The position numbers and the translations under genes are program-made. From Lysobacteraceae bacterium SCN 69-320 (GTDB taxonomy: Bacteria; Pseudomonadota; Gammaproteobacteria; Xanthomonadales; Rhodanobacteraceae), in assembly GCA_001725155.1 (NCBI GenBank), contig MEFP01000012.1:434001-498000 (forward strand): a DNA stretch of 64,000 nt, written 5' to 3'. The notes under the pieces were generated by a model. It ran no database searches. It worked only from the letters and a program-made list of their open reading frames with translations, and was not told the DNA's origin. Positions 1-11,023 of the stretch are shown piece after piece (the stretch's first letter is position 1; the number at the start of each line of letters is the position of its first letter).

Positions 1-2031
1 GCAGGCCTCGGCCAGATTGGAGATCGCCGTGGTCTCGGTCAGCTCGAAGCACAGCAGCCCCGGCGGGATCGCGTGCTCGCGGATGTCGGCGATGACGCCG
101 GCGCGGAACTCCGGACTGCTGACCGACTGCGCCGAGACGTTGACATGGCACTGGGTGATACGGTCGAGCTGGTCGCGGCGCTGGACCAGGGCCGCCAGCA
201 GCTGGCGCACCACCTCGCGATCGACGGCGCTGACCAGCTCGTACTTTTCCGCCGCCGGAATGAACACGCCGGGCGCATGCAGGCGGCCGTTGCGGTCGAT
301 CAGGCGCACGAGCACCTCGAACTGCAGCTGCTGCGGCTCGTCCAGCGCGCAGATGCGCTGGGCGAACAGGTAGATGCGCTGCTCGGCGATGGCGAGGCGG
401 ATTTCCTGCACCCATTCGACATCGGCCCGCCGCCGCGCGACGACCTGGTCCGACTCGACGTAGACGCGGATGCGGTTGCGGCCCTGCTCCTTGGCCAGGT
501 TGCAGGCGGTCTGCGCGGCGCGGAACGCCCAGCTCGTGTCGGGGGCCGCGGCCCCCAGCTCGACGATGCCGGCGCAGGCGCTGAGCTCGAAACGGCGCGC
601 GTCGAAGCGGTAGCTGCTCTCGCGCACGGCCCGCAGCAGCGACTCGGCGATGGCCTGCGCCTCGGTCAGCGGCACATCCTCCAGCAACACGGCGAATTCG
701 TCTGCGCCCATGCGCGCGAGCACGTGACGGGAGCCCAGCCGCTGCACCAGGGTCGCCGCGGTGCGCCGCAGTACGTCGTCGCCGGCCGCCTGGCCGTAGG
801 CGTCGTTGATCAGGCCGAACTGGTCCAGATCGAGCACGACCAGGGTATGGAAGGAATGGTCGCGGCGGCAGCGCGCGAGGGTCTGCGCGATCAGCGAGCG
901 CATCTCGTGGCGGTTGATCAGTCCGGTCACCGCGTCGTGGCTCGCGACATAGGCCAGCTCGCGCGTGAGCCGGTGCGTCTCGGAGACGTCTTCGAGCAGC
1001 ACGATCCATTCCGAGGCCTCGTCGCCGCGCGCGGCCAGCGCGAACAGCTTGAGGCGGCAGTGCACCAGGCTGCCGTCGCGGCGGCGCAGGCTGCAGGACT
1101 CCAGCAGCGCCGTGCGCTCGGCCGGCACACGCCGGCCGAAGTCGATGCTGGCCGCGCCGTGCAGCTCGTCGACGTAGTCGTTCAGCGGATTGCCGCGCAG
1201 CGCGTCCTCGTCGCGGTCGAGCAGACGGCACAGGCGCGGATTGACGCGCCGGAAGCGGCCCTCGGCATCCAGCCGCGCGATGCCGATGTCGGCGCGTTCG
1301 AACACCGAATGGAAACTGTTCTCCGAATCGACGACGCGGCGCTGCACCGCGCGCAGCAGCAGGAACATGCAGAACGCCAGCAGCACGAAGCCGGCCGCGC
1401 CCAGCAGATTCATCAACGCGCCTAGCCGTTCCACACCGTCGGCCAGCATCTGCAGGAACTCCAGCTGCAGCGTGCGCAGCCGCTCGCCGGTGACGACGAC
1501 CTCGTGCCGCAGCGCGGCAATGGCCGCGGCATCGTCGAACGAGGTGGACTCGAAACGCCGCAGCAGTTCGTCCAGTTGCAGCACCCCCTCGTCGGAGGCG
1601 ACCCAGCGTTCCACCGCATCGCCGAAATACGGCGCATGGCGGAAGTAGCGAAACATCCAGATCAGGTATTCGGTGTTTTCCGCCGAATTCATGCCACGGA
1701 GAAAGCCCGCGCGCGCCGCGTCGAGATCCGGCGGCGACGCCTCCAAAGCGAGACGTGCGTCACGGTCTGCGAGCAGCACCTGCAAGCCGGCACGCGCTTC
1801 GTCGAGATTCTGCCGTTGACCTCCGTCGGCGTAGCGACGCAGACCGCCCTCGACGCGAGCCCGCGCCTTGGACCAGTAGCTTTCGCCGACGAGGTAGGCC
1901 GCAACGCCCGCATTGATCTGCGCGGTGAGCACGGCAGTGGCCTGCGCGGCGATCGCGCCGGCGGCCAACAGCACGGCGGCGGCGAACACGCGGCGCAGCG
2001 AATGCGAGGAGCGATCGCGCATTGCCCTCAT
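1..2031 (-). CDS. Membrane-bound PAS/GGDEF/EAL cyclic-di-GMP signalling protein (3' end missing)
   Basis: The first 677 residues are present; the C-terminus lies beyond the left edge. Two membrane helices near residues 10-30 and about 200-220 flank a periplasmic helical region, followed by a PAS-like domain, a GGDEF domain and an EAL domain. The GGDEF motif reads GADEF (residues 442-446) and there is no RxxD inhibitory site just before it, so cyclase activity is doubtful. The EAL motif reads EVL (E572); downstream an HVNVS stretch and an FELTET stretch keep the usual Asn and Glu metal ligands, so a c-di-GMP phosphodiesterase is likely. ATG at 2031 was chosen because GAGGGG lies 6 bases upstream; a second in-frame ATG is at 2022. 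It is divergent from the sensor kinase gene. Confidence 0.9.
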   Translation of the reverse strand, partial: MRAMRDRSSHSLRRVFAAAVLLAAGAIAAQATAVLTAQINAGVAAYLVGESYWSKARARVEGGLRRYADGGQRQNLDEARAGLQVLLADRDARLALEASPPDLDAARAGFLRGMNSAENTEYLIWMFRYFRHAPYFGDAVERWVASDEGVLQLDELLRRFESTSFDDAAAIAALRHEVVVTGERLRTLQLEFLQMLADGVERLGALMNLLGAAGFVLLAFCMFLLLRAVQRRVVDSENSFHSVFERADIGIARLDAEGRFRRVNPRLCRLLDRDEDALRGNPLNDYVDELHGAASIDFGRRVPAERTALLESCSLRRRDGSLVHCRLKLFALAARGDEASEWIVLLEDVSETHRLTRELAYVASHDAVTGLINRHEMRSLIAQTLARCRRDHSFHTLVVLDLDQFGLINDAYGQAAGDDVLRRTAATLVQRLGSRHVLARMGADEFAVLLEDVPLTEAQAIAESLLRAVRESSYRFDARRFELSACAGIVELGAAAPDTSWAFRAAQTACNLAKEQGRNRIRVYVESDQVVARRRADVEWVQEIRLAIAEQRIYLFAQRICALDEPQQLQFEVLVRLIDRNGRLHAPGVFIPAAEKYELVSAVDREVVRQLLAALVQRRDQLDRITQCHVNVSAQSVSSPEFRAGVIADIREHAIPPGLLCFELTETTAISNLAEAC

Positions 2032-2071
2032 AAGCTGCCCCTCGCGGTACTGGCCGGACGTCGGACGGGTG

Positions 2072-2127
2072 TTGACTTTGCGACGGAGGGTCTCTATCCA
2101 TCCGCACGAGCACTGTCTATCGTGCGG
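2072..2127 (+). promoter_or_regulatory. Probable sigma-70 promoter plus perfect inverted repeat upstream of the kinase gene
   Basis: TTGACT (2072-2077) and TATCCA (2095-2100) are 17 bases apart, a reasonable housekeeping promoter reading toward the histidine kinase. Directly after it, CCGCACGA (2102-2109) and TCGTGCGG (2120-2127) form a perfect 8-base inverted repeat with a 10-base loop. The repeat could be an operator for the co-encoded LuxR-type regulator or a 5'-leader hairpin. The hexamers are read by eye only. Confidence 0.45.
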
Positions 2128-2165
2128 GGGCGGCCTGCCGTGCGGCCAGGGTATCGGCGAAGGTC

Positions 2166-3881
2166 ATGCGAGACAAGAAGCCAGGGAAAGCGGCAACGTC
2201 GTACCCAGCCGTGCTGACGTTGTCGCCGGGACTGTTGGTGGGCGCCTTGCTGTGCGCACTTCCGGTGATAGCGCTGTTGCCGGCCGGCGGCACGCGCGAG
2301 CCACAGGCGTCTGCAACGCAGACGGCGTTTCTCAGCCTGCGGCTGGAGGAACTCAGCGAGCGCATCGAACGCGCCGAACGTCTGCCGCAACCACCGACCG
2401 AGACCACGGCCGCGGCGATGGAGCGCGACGTCGCCGAGCTGCTGACCCTGGCCGATACGCTCGCGGCGCAGATGCCGGCCAGCACGCGACTGATCCTGCA
2501 GCGGCTGACCCTCGAGCATCAGGCGCTGCGCCGCGCCGTGCACGACCCGCAGGCCGGCGACGCCGGCGCCGGCAACTTCGAGAGCCGTCGCCGCGAATCA
2601 CTGCTGCGTCTGGGCGCCGCGCGCGAAGATCTGCTGATCCAGCTCGAGCGCCAGTCCGCCTGGTCCGCCTCGCTGCGCGACATCAGCCGCAACTGGATGC
2701 TCTACGCCACCTTGGTGGCGGTCGCTGCTTCCCTGCTGCTCCTGCTGCGTCACCATCGGCGCGTACCGCCCGCTCCCGCCGCATCCGTCGGCCGCAGCGA
2801 ATCCGCCGGCGACGGACTCGGCGACACCGAAGTCAGCCGCCTGCTGCCGCATCTGGCCGACTGGATCCTGCTCTGCGATCCGCACGGCCGCGTCGAGCGC
2901 GTGCTGGCCGGCGACCTCGCGCGCGTGGGCCTGCATGCGGACGCCGCGATGCCGCGCACCTTGAGCCATCTGACATCCACCCTGAGCGCCGATGGCGCGA
3001 GCCTGCTGCCGCTGCCCGGCGAGCAGGTTGCCGTCACCCTGACCGAATTCGGCGCCGCTCCGGAAACTGCCGTGCCAGTGCGCCTGATCGTCGCGCGTCT
3101 GGGCCATTCGCCGCACTGCCCGCTGATCGCGATCGCGCGCGACCGCCGCGACGAAGTGCAGATCGAAGAGGAGATCCGCAGCAAGGTCAGCCAGCTCGCG
3201 CGCCTGCGCGCGGACTCCGACGCACTGCGCCGGCGCATCCTCGACATGGAGGAACAGGCGCAGACGCGCATAGGCCAGGAATTGCATGACGACGTCGGCC
3301 AGCAGCTCGCCGGCATCGCCTTCCTGGCCAAGGCGCTGGCCAACCGGCTGGAGCGCGAGGAAAACCGCCTGAGCCAGGACGCCAACTGGATCGCGCAGAT
3401 CGCCAACCGCTCGGTCGAGTCCTGCCGCAGCCTGTCGCACCAGCTGAGTTCACCGCACTTTTCCAACGGCGAGGTCGGCGACGCGCTGCGCCGGCTCTGC
3501 GCCGACACCAGCAGCCTGTTCGGCGTCGACTGCGTCTACTGCCCGGCGCGCGCCTGGCGCAATGTCGAGGCGATCGACGCGGACGTGAGCCGGCACATGC
3601 TGCGCGTGGTGCAGGAAGCGATCAACAATGCGATCCGCCACGGCCGCGCCGAACGCATACTCGTGCGCCTGGAACGCCGCTCCACGCGGCTGCGCCTGTC
3701 CATCGTCGACCGTGGCAGCGGCATGGGCAGCGGCAGCTTCACCCACCATGAAACCACCGGCCTGGGCTTCAGCAGCATGCAGGCCCGGGCGCGCCAGCTG
3801 CGCGGACGGCTGCGCGTGCGCAGCGGTGCGCGCGGCACCGTCGTCATGCTGACCGTGCCGCATGGCATCTATCCGGCCTGA
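2166..3881 (+). CDS. NarL-type sensor histidine kinase (HisKA_3)
   Basis: 571 residues. A membrane helix near residues 18-38 and another near 177-197 enclose a periplasmic, mostly helical sensor region without a recognisable ligand fold. A cytoplasmic PAS-like segment and a short coiled coil lead into the HisKA_3 box GQELHDDVGQQ with phosphoacceptor His374, then an HATPase domain with N box (QEAINNAIRHG) and glycine box (GLGFSSMQ). This is the DesK/NarX class that pairs with LuxR-type regulators, and such a regulator starts 35 bases downstream. The signal sensed is unknown. The start has GAAGG upstream. Confidence 0.9.
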   Translation: MRDKKPGKAATSYPAVLTLSPGLLVGALLCALPVIALLPAGGTREPQASATQTAFLSLRLEELSERIERAERLPQPPTETTAAAMERDVAELLTLADTLAAQMPASTRLILQRLTLEHQALRRAVHDPQAGDAGAGNFESRRRESLLRLGAAREDLLIQLERQSAWSASLRDISRNWMLYATLVAVAASLLLLLRHHRRVPPAPAASVGRSESAGDGLGDTEVSRLLPHLADWILLCDPHGRVERVLAGDLARVGLHADAAMPRTLSHLTSTLSADGASLLPLPGEQVAVTLTEFGAAPETAVPVRLIVARLGHSPHCPLIAIARDRRDEVQIEEEIRSKVSQLARLRADSDALRRRILDMEEQAQTRIGQELHDDVGQQLAGIAFLAKALANRLEREENRLSQDANWIAQIANRSVESCRSLSHQLSSPHFSNGEVGDALRRLCADTSSLFGVDCVYCPARAWRNVEAIDADVSRHMLRVVQEAINNAIRHGRAERILVRLERRSTRLRLSIVDRGSGMGSGSFTHHETTGLGFSSMQARARQLRGRLRVRSGARGTVVMLTVPHGIYPA

Positions 3882-3916
3882 AGCCACAGGCCGCCGACGT
3901 GAAAGAGAACCTACGA

Positions 3917-4564
3917 ATGCGAGTGCTGGTTGTCGACGATCATCCGATCATGCGTCTGGGCCTGCGCCAGCTGCTGCTGGCCGCGCCGGTCATCGCCAGC
4001 TGCAGCGAGGCCGGCAACGTGGCCGACGCACTGGCGCTCGCGCAGCGCGAGCGTCCGAACGCGATCGTCGTGGATCTGTCCCTGGGCAAGGAATCCGGGC
4101 TGGACCTGATCGCCCGACTGCGCACCCGCGGCGACACGACGCCGATCCTCGTGCTGTCGATGTTCGACGAGGCGCTGTATGCGCAGCGCGTGCTGCGCGC
4201 CGGCGCGCAGGGCTATCTGATGAAAGAAGCCTCGACCGACCATCTGATCGAGGCGGTACAGCGCATCGCGCGCGGCGAGACCGTCATCAGCGCGGCGATG
4301 AATGCGCGCTTCAACGACGCGGCGCCGGCCGGCGCGCCGAGCGGCGTCGACGCGCTGACGCCGCGCGAACTGGCCGTGCTGCGCCTGATCGCCCAGGGAC
4401 AGTCGCCGGCGTCGATCGCGCGCCTGCAATCGCGCAGCACCAAGACGATCGAAGCCCACCGCGAATCCATCAAGCGCAAGCTCGGCCTGCAGACGGCCAG
4501 CGAACTCACGCGCTTCGCCGCACTGTGGCTGGAGCGCCACGGCAAGGACGAGCGCTTCGCCTGA
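3917..4564 (+). CDS. NarL/FixJ-family response regulator
   Basis: 215 residues: a receiver domain beginning MRVLVVDDHP with acceptor Asp53 and a C-terminal LuxR-type helix-turn-helix (LTPRELAVLRLIAQG). The ATG at 3917 was preferred over an in-frame GTG at 3899 because the receiver fold starts immediately after it and a purine-rich AAAGAGAA lies upstream. It is almost certainly phosphorylated by the kinase encoded just upstream in the same operon. Targets are unknown; its own promoter with the inverted repeat near 2102-2127 is a candidate. Confidence 0.9.
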   Translation: MRVLVVDDHPIMRLGLRQLLLAAPVIASCSEAGNVADALALAQRERPNAIVVDLSLGKESGLDLIARLRTRGDTTPILVLSMFDEALYAQRVLRAGAQGYLMKEASTDHLIEAVQRIARGETVISAAMNARFNDAAPAGAPSGVDALTPRELAVLRLIAQGQSPASIARLQSRSTKTIEAHRESIKRKLGLQTASELTRFAALWLERHGKDERFA

Positions 4565-4738
4565 GACCGTGCGCCGTGGCCGCCCTGTCCCGCGGGACGC
4601 CGATGGCGTGGCTGCTACCTGGCGGCTGTCGAAAACGGTCGGCCTCGGCGGTCCGGGAACGGACCGTCCGCGCATCCGCCGCGCATGCGATGCCGTCGCG
4701 GAGGAACGGCACGGCCCGCACGGCGGCCGCCCGCCCTC

Positions 4739-4766
4739 AAACCGGCAAAAACCCGTTTTCCGGTTT
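4739..4766. terminator. Terminator-like hairpin between convergent genes
   Basis: AAACCGG (4739-4745) pairs with CCGGTTT (4760-4766), and the inner AAAA (4747-4750) pairs with TTTT (4756-4759) after a one-base bulge, leaving a 5-base loop. It sits where the response regulator and lrgB-type transcripts converge and overlaps the lrgB stop codon. A downstream U-run is short, so termination is plausible rather than certain. Confidence 0.4.
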
Positions 4767-5472
4767 ACAGCTGGCGCAGCAGCCAGGCCAGCAGCGGCAC
4801 GGCCAGCACGTTGAGCAGTCCGGTCAGCACCATGACCAGGCCGGCCACGGCGCCTTCGGTCGGGCCGACCTGATGCGCGCGCGCCGTGCCGGCAGCGTGG
4901 GCGCCGACGCCGAACAGCGCGCCGCGCGCCAGCGCCGAGGCCAGCCGCACGCGGGTCAGCATGAGGTCGCCGACGACGGTGCCGAGCACACCGGTCAGTA
5001 CGACGAAGACCGCCGTGAGCTCCGGCAGGCCGCCGATGTCGCCGGACACTTCCATCGCGAACGGTGTGCTGATCGAACGGGGCAACAGGCTCAGGCGCAG
5101 CGCCCCGTCGAGGCCGAGCAGGGTGGCCAGCGCCCAGCTCGTCAGCAGCGCCGTCGCGCTGCCGGCGCCCATGCCGAGCAGCAGCACGCGCCAGTGCCGG
5201 CGAATCAGCGCACGCTGTTCGTAGATCGGCACCGCGAAGGCCACCGTGGCCGGCCCGAGCAGCAGCACCAGCCAGTGCGTGCCCTGGCGGTAATCCCGAT
5301 AGCTCGCATGCAGCGCCAGCACGCAGGCGCCCAGCAGCGCCGGGGTCAGCGCCAGCGGCATCAGCCACCAGCGCGGCCAGCGCCGGTGGATGCGCCTGGC
5401 CGCCGCGTAACAGCCCAGGGTCAGTGCCGACCAGAACGCGGCCTGCAGCCAGGTCGCGAGTTCAGCGCGCAT
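4765..5472 (-). CDS. LrgB/CidB-family membrane protein
   Basis: 235 residues, almost entirely hydrophobic with about seven membrane segments, matching the LrgB/CidB/YohK family in length and in conserved stretches such as SISTPFAMEVS and the glycine-rich GVGAHAAGTARAHQ. These proteins act at the inner membrane with LrgA/CidA-type partners. In different bacteria they are linked to murein hydrolase control, programmed lysis or export of metabolites such as pyruvate or glycolate. The gene overlaps the 3' end of the cidA-like gene by 11 bases, so the two are translationally coupled. Confidence 0.9.
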   Translation of the reverse strand: MRAELATWLQAAFWSALTLGCYAAARRIHRRWPRWWLMPLALTPALLGACVLALHASYRDYRQGTHWLVLLLGPATVAFAVPIYEQRALIRRHWRVLLLGMGAGSATALLTSWALATLLGLDGALRLSLLPRSISTPFAMEVSGDIGGLPELTAVFVVLTGVLGTVVGDLMLTRVRLASALARGALFGVGAHAAGTARAHQVGPTEGAVAGLVMVLTGLLNVLAVPLLAWLLRQL

Positions 5473-5866
5473 CGTCGCGGCCGGCGCGCAGGCCGGCCTC
5501 CACGGCGAAGGCGGTCACCCGCATGACGGCCGCGGTGCTCAGCACGATCACGAGCAGGATCTTGAGCCCGGTCAGGCCGAACAGCTCGCGGTGGTCGAGC
5601 ACGCCCAGGACGGCCGGGACGAAGAACAGCAGCATCTCGGCCAGGAACCAGTCGGCGCCGCGCTTGAACAGACGCACGTCGAGCGTGTGCGTGGCCAGCA
5701 ATGCGAACAGCAGACCGAGTCCGAGCAGGCCGCCGGGCAGCGGCACGCCGGTCAGGCGCGCCAGCGCCTCGCCGGCCAGCCAGAACGCGAGCAGCAGCGC
5801 GATCTGCGGCAGGCCGTTGCGGCGTACGAAATCCCCGGGGTCCGGCCAGCGCCGCGCGATCGTCAT
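5462..5866 (-). CDS. CidA/LrgA-family holin-like protein
   Basis: 134 residues with four predicted membrane helices. The family-typical PLPGGLLGLGLLF and LFKRGADWFLAEMLLFFVPA segments identify CidA/LrgA. It forms a two-gene unit with the downstream lrgB-type gene and is divergent from a LysR regulator, the classic cid arrangement. ATG at 5866 was chosen; a TTG eight codons upstream (5890) is possible and neither has a strong ribosome-binding site. A TATACA -10 element lies at 5895-5900, so the TTG would sit too close to it. Confidence 0.85.
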   Translation of the reverse strand: MTIARRWPDPGDFVRRNGLPQIALLLAFWLAGEALARLTGVPLPGGLLGLGLLFALLATHTLDVRLFKRGADWFLAEMLLFFVPAVLGVLDHRELFGLTGLKILLVIVLSTAAVMRVTAFAVEAGLRAGRDDAR

Positions 5867-5894
5867 GGACGCCAATGTAGGGGGCGACAAAGCA

Positions 5895-5928
5895 TGTATA
5901 AAATGAATTGAATGACTGATTTTCAGTC
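5895..5928 (-). promoter_or_regulatory. Candidate LysR-regulated promoter of the cid-type operon
   Basis: Read on the minus strand, TATACA (complement of 5895-5900) is a good -10 element for the cidA-type gene without a recognisable -35. Centred about 24 bases upstream is the perfect dyad GACTGA-TTT-TCAGTC (5914-5928), a T-N11-A type LysR box. It lies just before the LysR gene on the other strand, fitting joint autorepression and activation. Confidence 0.5.
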
Positions 5929-5943
5929 GAAAACGGAATGACC

Positions 5944-6828
5944 ATGGAATTCCGACCGTTGCGCGTCTTCATCGAGGTCGTCCGTCAGGGCGGCTTTTCC
6001 CAGGCCGCCAAGGCCGTGTTCGCGACCCAGTCGACGGTCAGCAAGGCAGTCAAACAGCTCGAGGACGAGCTCGGCGTGAACGTGCTGGACCGGCTGGGCC
6101 ACCGCAGCGTGCTGACCGCCGCCGGTGAAGTCGTCTACCGGCGCGGTCTGAAGCTGCTGGCCGATCGCGACGATCTGCTGGCCGAAATCGCCGAGGTCCG
6201 CGGCCTGAAGCGAGGCCATCTGCGCCTGGGCCTGCCGCTGGTCGGCAGCAGCATCCTGTTCGCGCCGCTGTTCGCGATCTACCGCCAGCGCTATCCCGGC
6301 ATCGACATCCGTCTCGTCGAACACGGCAGCGACCAGCTCGAGGACGTGCTGCGTGCCGGCGAGGTCGACTTCGCCGGCGCACTGCTGCCGGTCGCGGCGG
6401 ATTTCGATCAGCTGCCGGTGCGCCACGAACCGCTGGTCGCGCTGCTCCCGGCCGGCCACGCGCTGAGCGGCCGTCGCTCGGTACGCCTGGCCGACCTGTC
6501 CGCCGAGCCGTTCATCCTGTTCCAAAGCGGCTTCTCGCTGCACCGCATGATTCTCGACGGCTGCCGCCGCGCCGGCTTCGAGCCGGTAGTGGCCGCCCGT
6601 ACGAGCCAGGTCGATTTCATGATCGGCCTGGTCGGTGCCGGCCTCGGCGTCGCGTTCCTGCCGCGCATGATCGCGGCCGAGCGCGAACATCCCGGCGTGC
6701 AGGCCGTGCCGCTCGACGAGCGCGACGCGGACTGGCGCATGGCCCTGGTCTGGCGCAAGGGCGCCTATCTGCCCGGCGCGGCCAGAGCCTGGCTCGATCT
6801 CGTCCAGGAGACGCTGACGCCCGGCTGA
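5944..6828 (+). CDS. LysR-family regulator (CidR-like)
   Basis: 294 residues: N-terminal winged helix-turn-helix (VFATQSTVSKAVKQLEDELG) followed by a LysR substrate-binding domain with the usual LRLGLPLVGSS and GLGVAFLPR stretches. Divergent transcription from a CidA/LrgB pair suggests it controls that pair, as CidR does in other bacteria; the effector is not visible. ATG at 5944 has GGA at a better distance than the in-frame ATG at 5938, which would add two residues. Confidence 0.9.
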   Translation: MEFRPLRVFIEVVRQGGFSQAAKAVFATQSTVSKAVKQLEDELGVNVLDRLGHRSVLTAAGEVVYRRGLKLLADRDDLLAEIAEVRGLKRGHLRLGLPLVGSSILFAPLFAIYRQRYPGIDIRLVEHGSDQLEDVLRAGEVDFAGALLPVAADFDQLPVRHEPLVALLPAGHALSGRRSVRLADLSAEPFILFQSGFSLHRMILDGCRRAGFEPVVAARTSQVDFMIGLVGAGLGVAFLPRMIAAEREHPGVQAVPLDERDADWRMALVWRKGAYLPGAARAWLDLVQETLTPG

Positions 6829-6843
6829 CGCCGCACCGGCGCA

Positions 6844-7019
6844 GGTTGCGGTGAGCGCAGCGAACCGCAGCGTCCGGGTTCTTGCGCTGCGAAGAACCGC
6901 CGCCAGGAATGATGCAGAAGACCGGCGCCCATCCTCGGGCGCCGGAATCGACGCGACTCGTTCGCGAGTTTCGCACTGCGGGCGTCTCGCCGTTGCGGTC
7001 CGCCGTGCTCACCGCAACC
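6844..7019. repeat. Structured intergenic element with 13-bp terminal inverted repeats
   Basis: GGTTGCGGTGAGC (6844-6856) is perfectly inverted as GCTCACCGCAACC (7007-7019). Between them lie three more perfect hairpins: GGTTCTT/AAGAACC (6877-6883 and 6892-6898), CCGGCGCCC/GGGCGCCGG (6922-6930 and 6937-6945) and ACTCG-TTCG-CGAGT (6956-6969). No credible gene is present. It occupies the convergent gap between the LysR and copper ATPase genes and could be a MITE/REP-type repeat or a compound terminator. Confidence 0.55.
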
Positions 7020-7030
7020 GGCCGCATCAC

Positions 7031-9804
<2,774 letters not shown>

Positions 9805-9808
<4 letters not shown>

Positions 9809-10209
9809 GCGGATTCCTCCTGCGTCAGGGCATTGAGGATCGGACAGGCCTCGGCGCGACCGTGGCCCGGGCAGGCGGCGATCAAGGTGTGCAGGCCGCC
9901 GCGTATGCGCTCCAGCTCGGCGATGCGCAGCTCGATGTCGGCGAGTTTGCGCTGGGCCGCGCGCTTGACCTCGGCCACGTCGCGCTCGTCGCTGAGCGCG
10001 AGCAGTGCGCGGATGTCGTCGAGCGAAAAGCCCAGCGCCTTGGCACGGCGGATGAAGCGCAGCCGCTTGAGCTCGGTCGTACCGTAGCGGCGGTAGCCCG
10101 AGGCCAGCCGGCCGGCCGGCGTCAGCAGGTCGTTGCGTTCGTAGTAGCGCACCGTGTCGATGGCCACTCCGGCCTGCTCGGCGAGCTGGCCTATGCTCAG
10201 GCTGGTCAT
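9805..10209 (-). CDS. MerR-family metal-responsive regulator (CueR-like)
   Basis: 134 residues: N-terminal MerR helix-turn-helix ([20 protein letters not shown]), dimerisation helix, and a C-terminal metal loop [13 protein letters not shown] with Cys113 and Cys122. The loop resembles CueR's (Cys-PGDDSAD-Cys-P) but has one extra residue between the cysteines and a His within it. Regulators of this type twist their promoter on metal binding to activate transcription. It is the first gene of an operon with copA, starts after AGAGGAGA, and has a MerR-type operator upstream. Cu(I) or Ag(I) is the likely inducer by context. Confidence 0.88.
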
Positions 10210-10380
10210 GTCCGATCTCCTCTAAACATGCCGAAAACGGGCCTCTGCCCGCTTCGGATCGAACGGCGCCAGCAGCGCTCGCGCACGTTCTGCGGGAATC
10301 CATCGCTGGCGCGATCGACTCTCGCGCGATCCCGGTCGGGATCGCCTGGCCGGCCGCTTCTCGACAACCTGCCAGACGCG

Positions 10381-10412
10381 AGTCTGCACCCTGGATCCAG
10401 GTCCAGAGTCAA
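10381..10412 (-). promoter_or_regulatory. MerR-type promoter/operator of the merR-copA operon
   Basis: On the minus strand a TTGACT -35 (complement of 10407-10412) and a CAGACT -10 (complement of 10381-10386) are separated by 20 bases. The spacer contains the perfect dyad CCTGGATCCAGG. Over-long 19-20 base spacers with a central dyad are the hallmark of MerR-activated promoters. The sequence resembles zinc/cadmium-type MerR operators more than the usual CueR site. Transcription would leave a leader of about 165 bases, including an 8-bp hairpin at 10326-10345. Confidence 0.65.
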
Positions 10413-10452
10413 GCCCTCGACCGCACGGCGCGCAGGTCCGCAATGCGCGACC

Positions 10453-10974
10453 TCAGTGATCGCCGCCGGCGCGCCGCGACGACCAGTGGATGTGCACGAT
10501 CTTCCAGCCCTGCGCGGTCTTGCGCAGCACCATGGTCTCGGTCGAATCAATGGCCAGTACGGTCTCGCCCTTCTTCGCATGAATCGCGCTCTCGCTGCCG
10601 ACCCAGGCCAGTTCGCCCGACGCCTGCGCCGTGCGGCGCCTGGGACTGACCTGCGCCTCTTTCAGGAACGCCGCGTCGGCCCTGGCATGCCCGGCCAGCA
10701 GGTATTCGTCGCGGCTGCGTTCCACGCCGCCGCTTTCGAGAATCAGTACGGCCGGATCGAGCTCGGCGGCGGCCTTGTCGACGTCGCCGGCCGCCAGCGC
10801 CGCGGAGAAGCGCTCGACCACGGCAACCGCGTCCGCCGCGGCCGGCGCGATCTGCTGCTCGGCGCGGCTGTCGTCGCGACCGGCGACGACGGCGGCATCG
10901 TGTTTCTCCTTGCCGTGCGACCAGGCCGGCGCGGCGATCAGGATCAGGCTCAGGGACAGCGTGTGCAGTTTCAT
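10453..10974 (-). CDS. Exported NTF2-like (DUF4440/SnoaL-type) protein
   Basis: 173 residues with a signal peptide ending near AAPAWSHG. The mature part carries an NTF2-like fold: VVERFSAALAAGDVDKAAAELDP at the start and a conserved GWKIVHIHWSS strand at the end, typical of YybH/DUF4440 proteins. No catalytic residues can be assigned. It lies just upstream of the merR-copA promoter on the same strand, and such proteins often accompany copper genes, but a metal role is inference. ATG at 10974 follows a GGAG; a GTG at 10983 is an alternative. Confidence 0.75.
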   Translation of the reverse strand: MKLHTLSLSLILIAAPAWSHGKEKHDAAVVAGRDDSRAEQQIAPAAADAVAVVERFSAALAAGDVDKAAAELDPAVLILESGGVERSRDEYLLAGHARADAAFLKEAQVSPRRRTAQASGELAWVGSESAIHAKKGETVLAIDSTETMVLRKTAQGWKIVHIHWSSRRAGGDH

Positions 10975-11023
10975 GCGGGTCACTCCGGGTCAGGAAAACG
11001 CTGGGGACAACAGGAAATCGGAT

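Noticed and set aside
73-1425. A 450-codon plus-strand frame near the left edge
   Set aside because: It lies antisense to the GGDEF/EAL gene, whose domains are clear; its own translation has no recognisable fold.
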